NCBI GenBank assembly: GCA_030625925.1
Contig: DAOUPY010000096.1
Coordinates: forward strand, 1 to 6,336
Direction of reading: 5' to 3'
DNA: 6,336 nucleotides
Source: Fusobacteriaceae bacterium
GTDB taxonomy: Bacteria; Fusobacteriota; Fusobacteriia; Fusobacteriales; Fusobacteriaceae
Shown here: in pieces, positions 5,854 to 6,336 of the stretch
Numbering within the stretch: the first letter of the stretch is position 1
How the letters are laid out: every line of letters begins with the position of its first letter
Made by a program: the position numbers and the translations under genes
The notes under the pieces: generated by a model
Databases searched by the model: none
Told to the model about the DNA's origin: nothing
What the model saw: the letters and a program-made list of their open reading frames with translations, nothing else

Positions 5854-6336
5854 TTATTCACTACTCTTATCTACACTGCTTTCCAGTTCAAATTTATCAT
5901 TAGTTCCTTCACCAATTATCTTTAACTTACTCTCTCTTTGCTTAATTTCCTCTTCTATAGTAGCCTTAACTCCCAGAGATTTTGTAGGTATAAAATAAGC
6001 TTTTTCAAAGATCTTTTCATTTCCCAGTCTATCCCAAACTGTGATTGTTAAATCCCCTCTAGATCCTCCTACAAATAACGAAGTATCTATATCTATAGTA
6101 CGTGCTATGGATCCGGCTTGTACCGTTGTAAAGCCAGCTCCATCGAGATTATCTTCTCCGCCTTGCTGCACAACCTTTCCTCCTACAACAAAAACATAGT
6201 TATAACCCTCTATCCCTGCTAACTCTTCTAAATAAGACAGATCTATATTTATGTTCCCACCTGTCAAACTTCCGATAATACCACCTTGCAGGTAGGAAGT
6301 ATTTACCCTTGTATCTGCAATAAATCTAAACTCTAT
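5854..6336 (-). CDS. C-terminal part of an unrecognised, beta-rich protein (5' end outside window)
   Basis: The reading frame is open from the window edge to a TAA at 5856-5854, giving about 160 visible residues. A TTG at 6267-6265 could be read as a start, but the frame continues upstream through at least 23 sense codons (IEFRFIADTRVN...) and no ribosome site decides for TTG, so I treat the gene as 5'-truncated by the window. The visible part is rich in alternating hydrophobic, Gly and Thr residues, with phrases such as YNYVFVVGGKVVQQGG and LTITVWDRLGN. The latter resembles the strand-turn-strand pattern of Ig-like or fibronectin-like domains. The last 40 or so residues are charged and probably helical or disordered (IEEEIKQRESKLKIIGEG, ending SSVDKSSE). 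There is no membrane segment in the visible part. A terminator follows directly, so it ends its own transcription unit. I do not recognise the family. An extracellular or surface role is only an inference from composition. Confidence 0.7.
   Translation of the reverse strand: MEFRFIADTRVNTSYLQGGIIGSLTGGNINIDLSYLEELAGIEGYNYVFVVGGKVVQQGGEDNLDGAGFTTVQAGSIARTIDIDTSLFVGGSRGDLTITVWDRLGNEKIFEKAYFIPTKSLGVKATIEEEIKQRESKLKIIGEGTNDKFELESSVDKSSE

Noticed and set aside
6265..6267. TTG as the true start of the protein ending at 5854
   Set aside because: The frame stays open to the window edge with protein-like sequence, and no convincing ribosome site precedes the TTG.

Overview
The window is a low-GC, single-direction stretch: every gene I can support lies on the minus strand, so transcription runs from high to low coordinates. 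Frequent ATA and AGA codons, purine-rich Shine-Dalgarno sites and interspersed palindromic repeats suggest a low-GC bacterium. Fusobacteriota of the Ilyobacter/Propionigenium kind is my best guess, with Clostridia-like Firmicutes as the alternative. No rRNA or tRNA gene is present to settle this.

Layout in transcription order. (1) 6336-5854: the C-terminal part of a gene that enters from outside the window. Its product is unrecognised, with beta-rich sequence resembling an Ig-like fold. It ends at a clear rho-independent terminator (5849-5810). (2) A short AT-rich intergenic region carries an extended -10 promoter near 5738-5746. (3) 5688-3964: a GspE/PilB-type assembly ATPase. (4) 3938-2739: its GspF/PilC-type inner-membrane platform partner, 25 bp downstream. 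(5) 2739-1954: an ABC transporter ATPase whose start overlaps the platform gene's stop (TAATG). (6) 1875-1123: an ABC-2-type permease. (7) A 232-bp repeat-rich gap. (8) 890-219: a membrane-anchored TPR-like protein with a GTG start. (9) 218-1: AT-rich sequence with no gene.

The main point is the coupling of a type IV pilus/type II secretion core (ATPase plus platform) to a complete two-gene ABC exporter and a TPR-like accessory protein. This recalls the Myxococcus xanthus pilB/pilC and pilGHI genes, where ABC transporter genes accompany pilus genes. No prepilin, prepilin peptidase, secretin or pilMNOP gene is in view, so the substrate and the exact machine (pilus, pseudopilus secretion or DNA uptake) cannot be told from this window.

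The second point is a family of palindromic repeats. One copy lies between the permease and TPR genes. A second, decayed copy appears to have supplied the last dozen or so codons and the stop codon of the ABC ATPase gene. A tandem CACGAATTA motif and a possible decayed relative lie on either side of the TPR gene.
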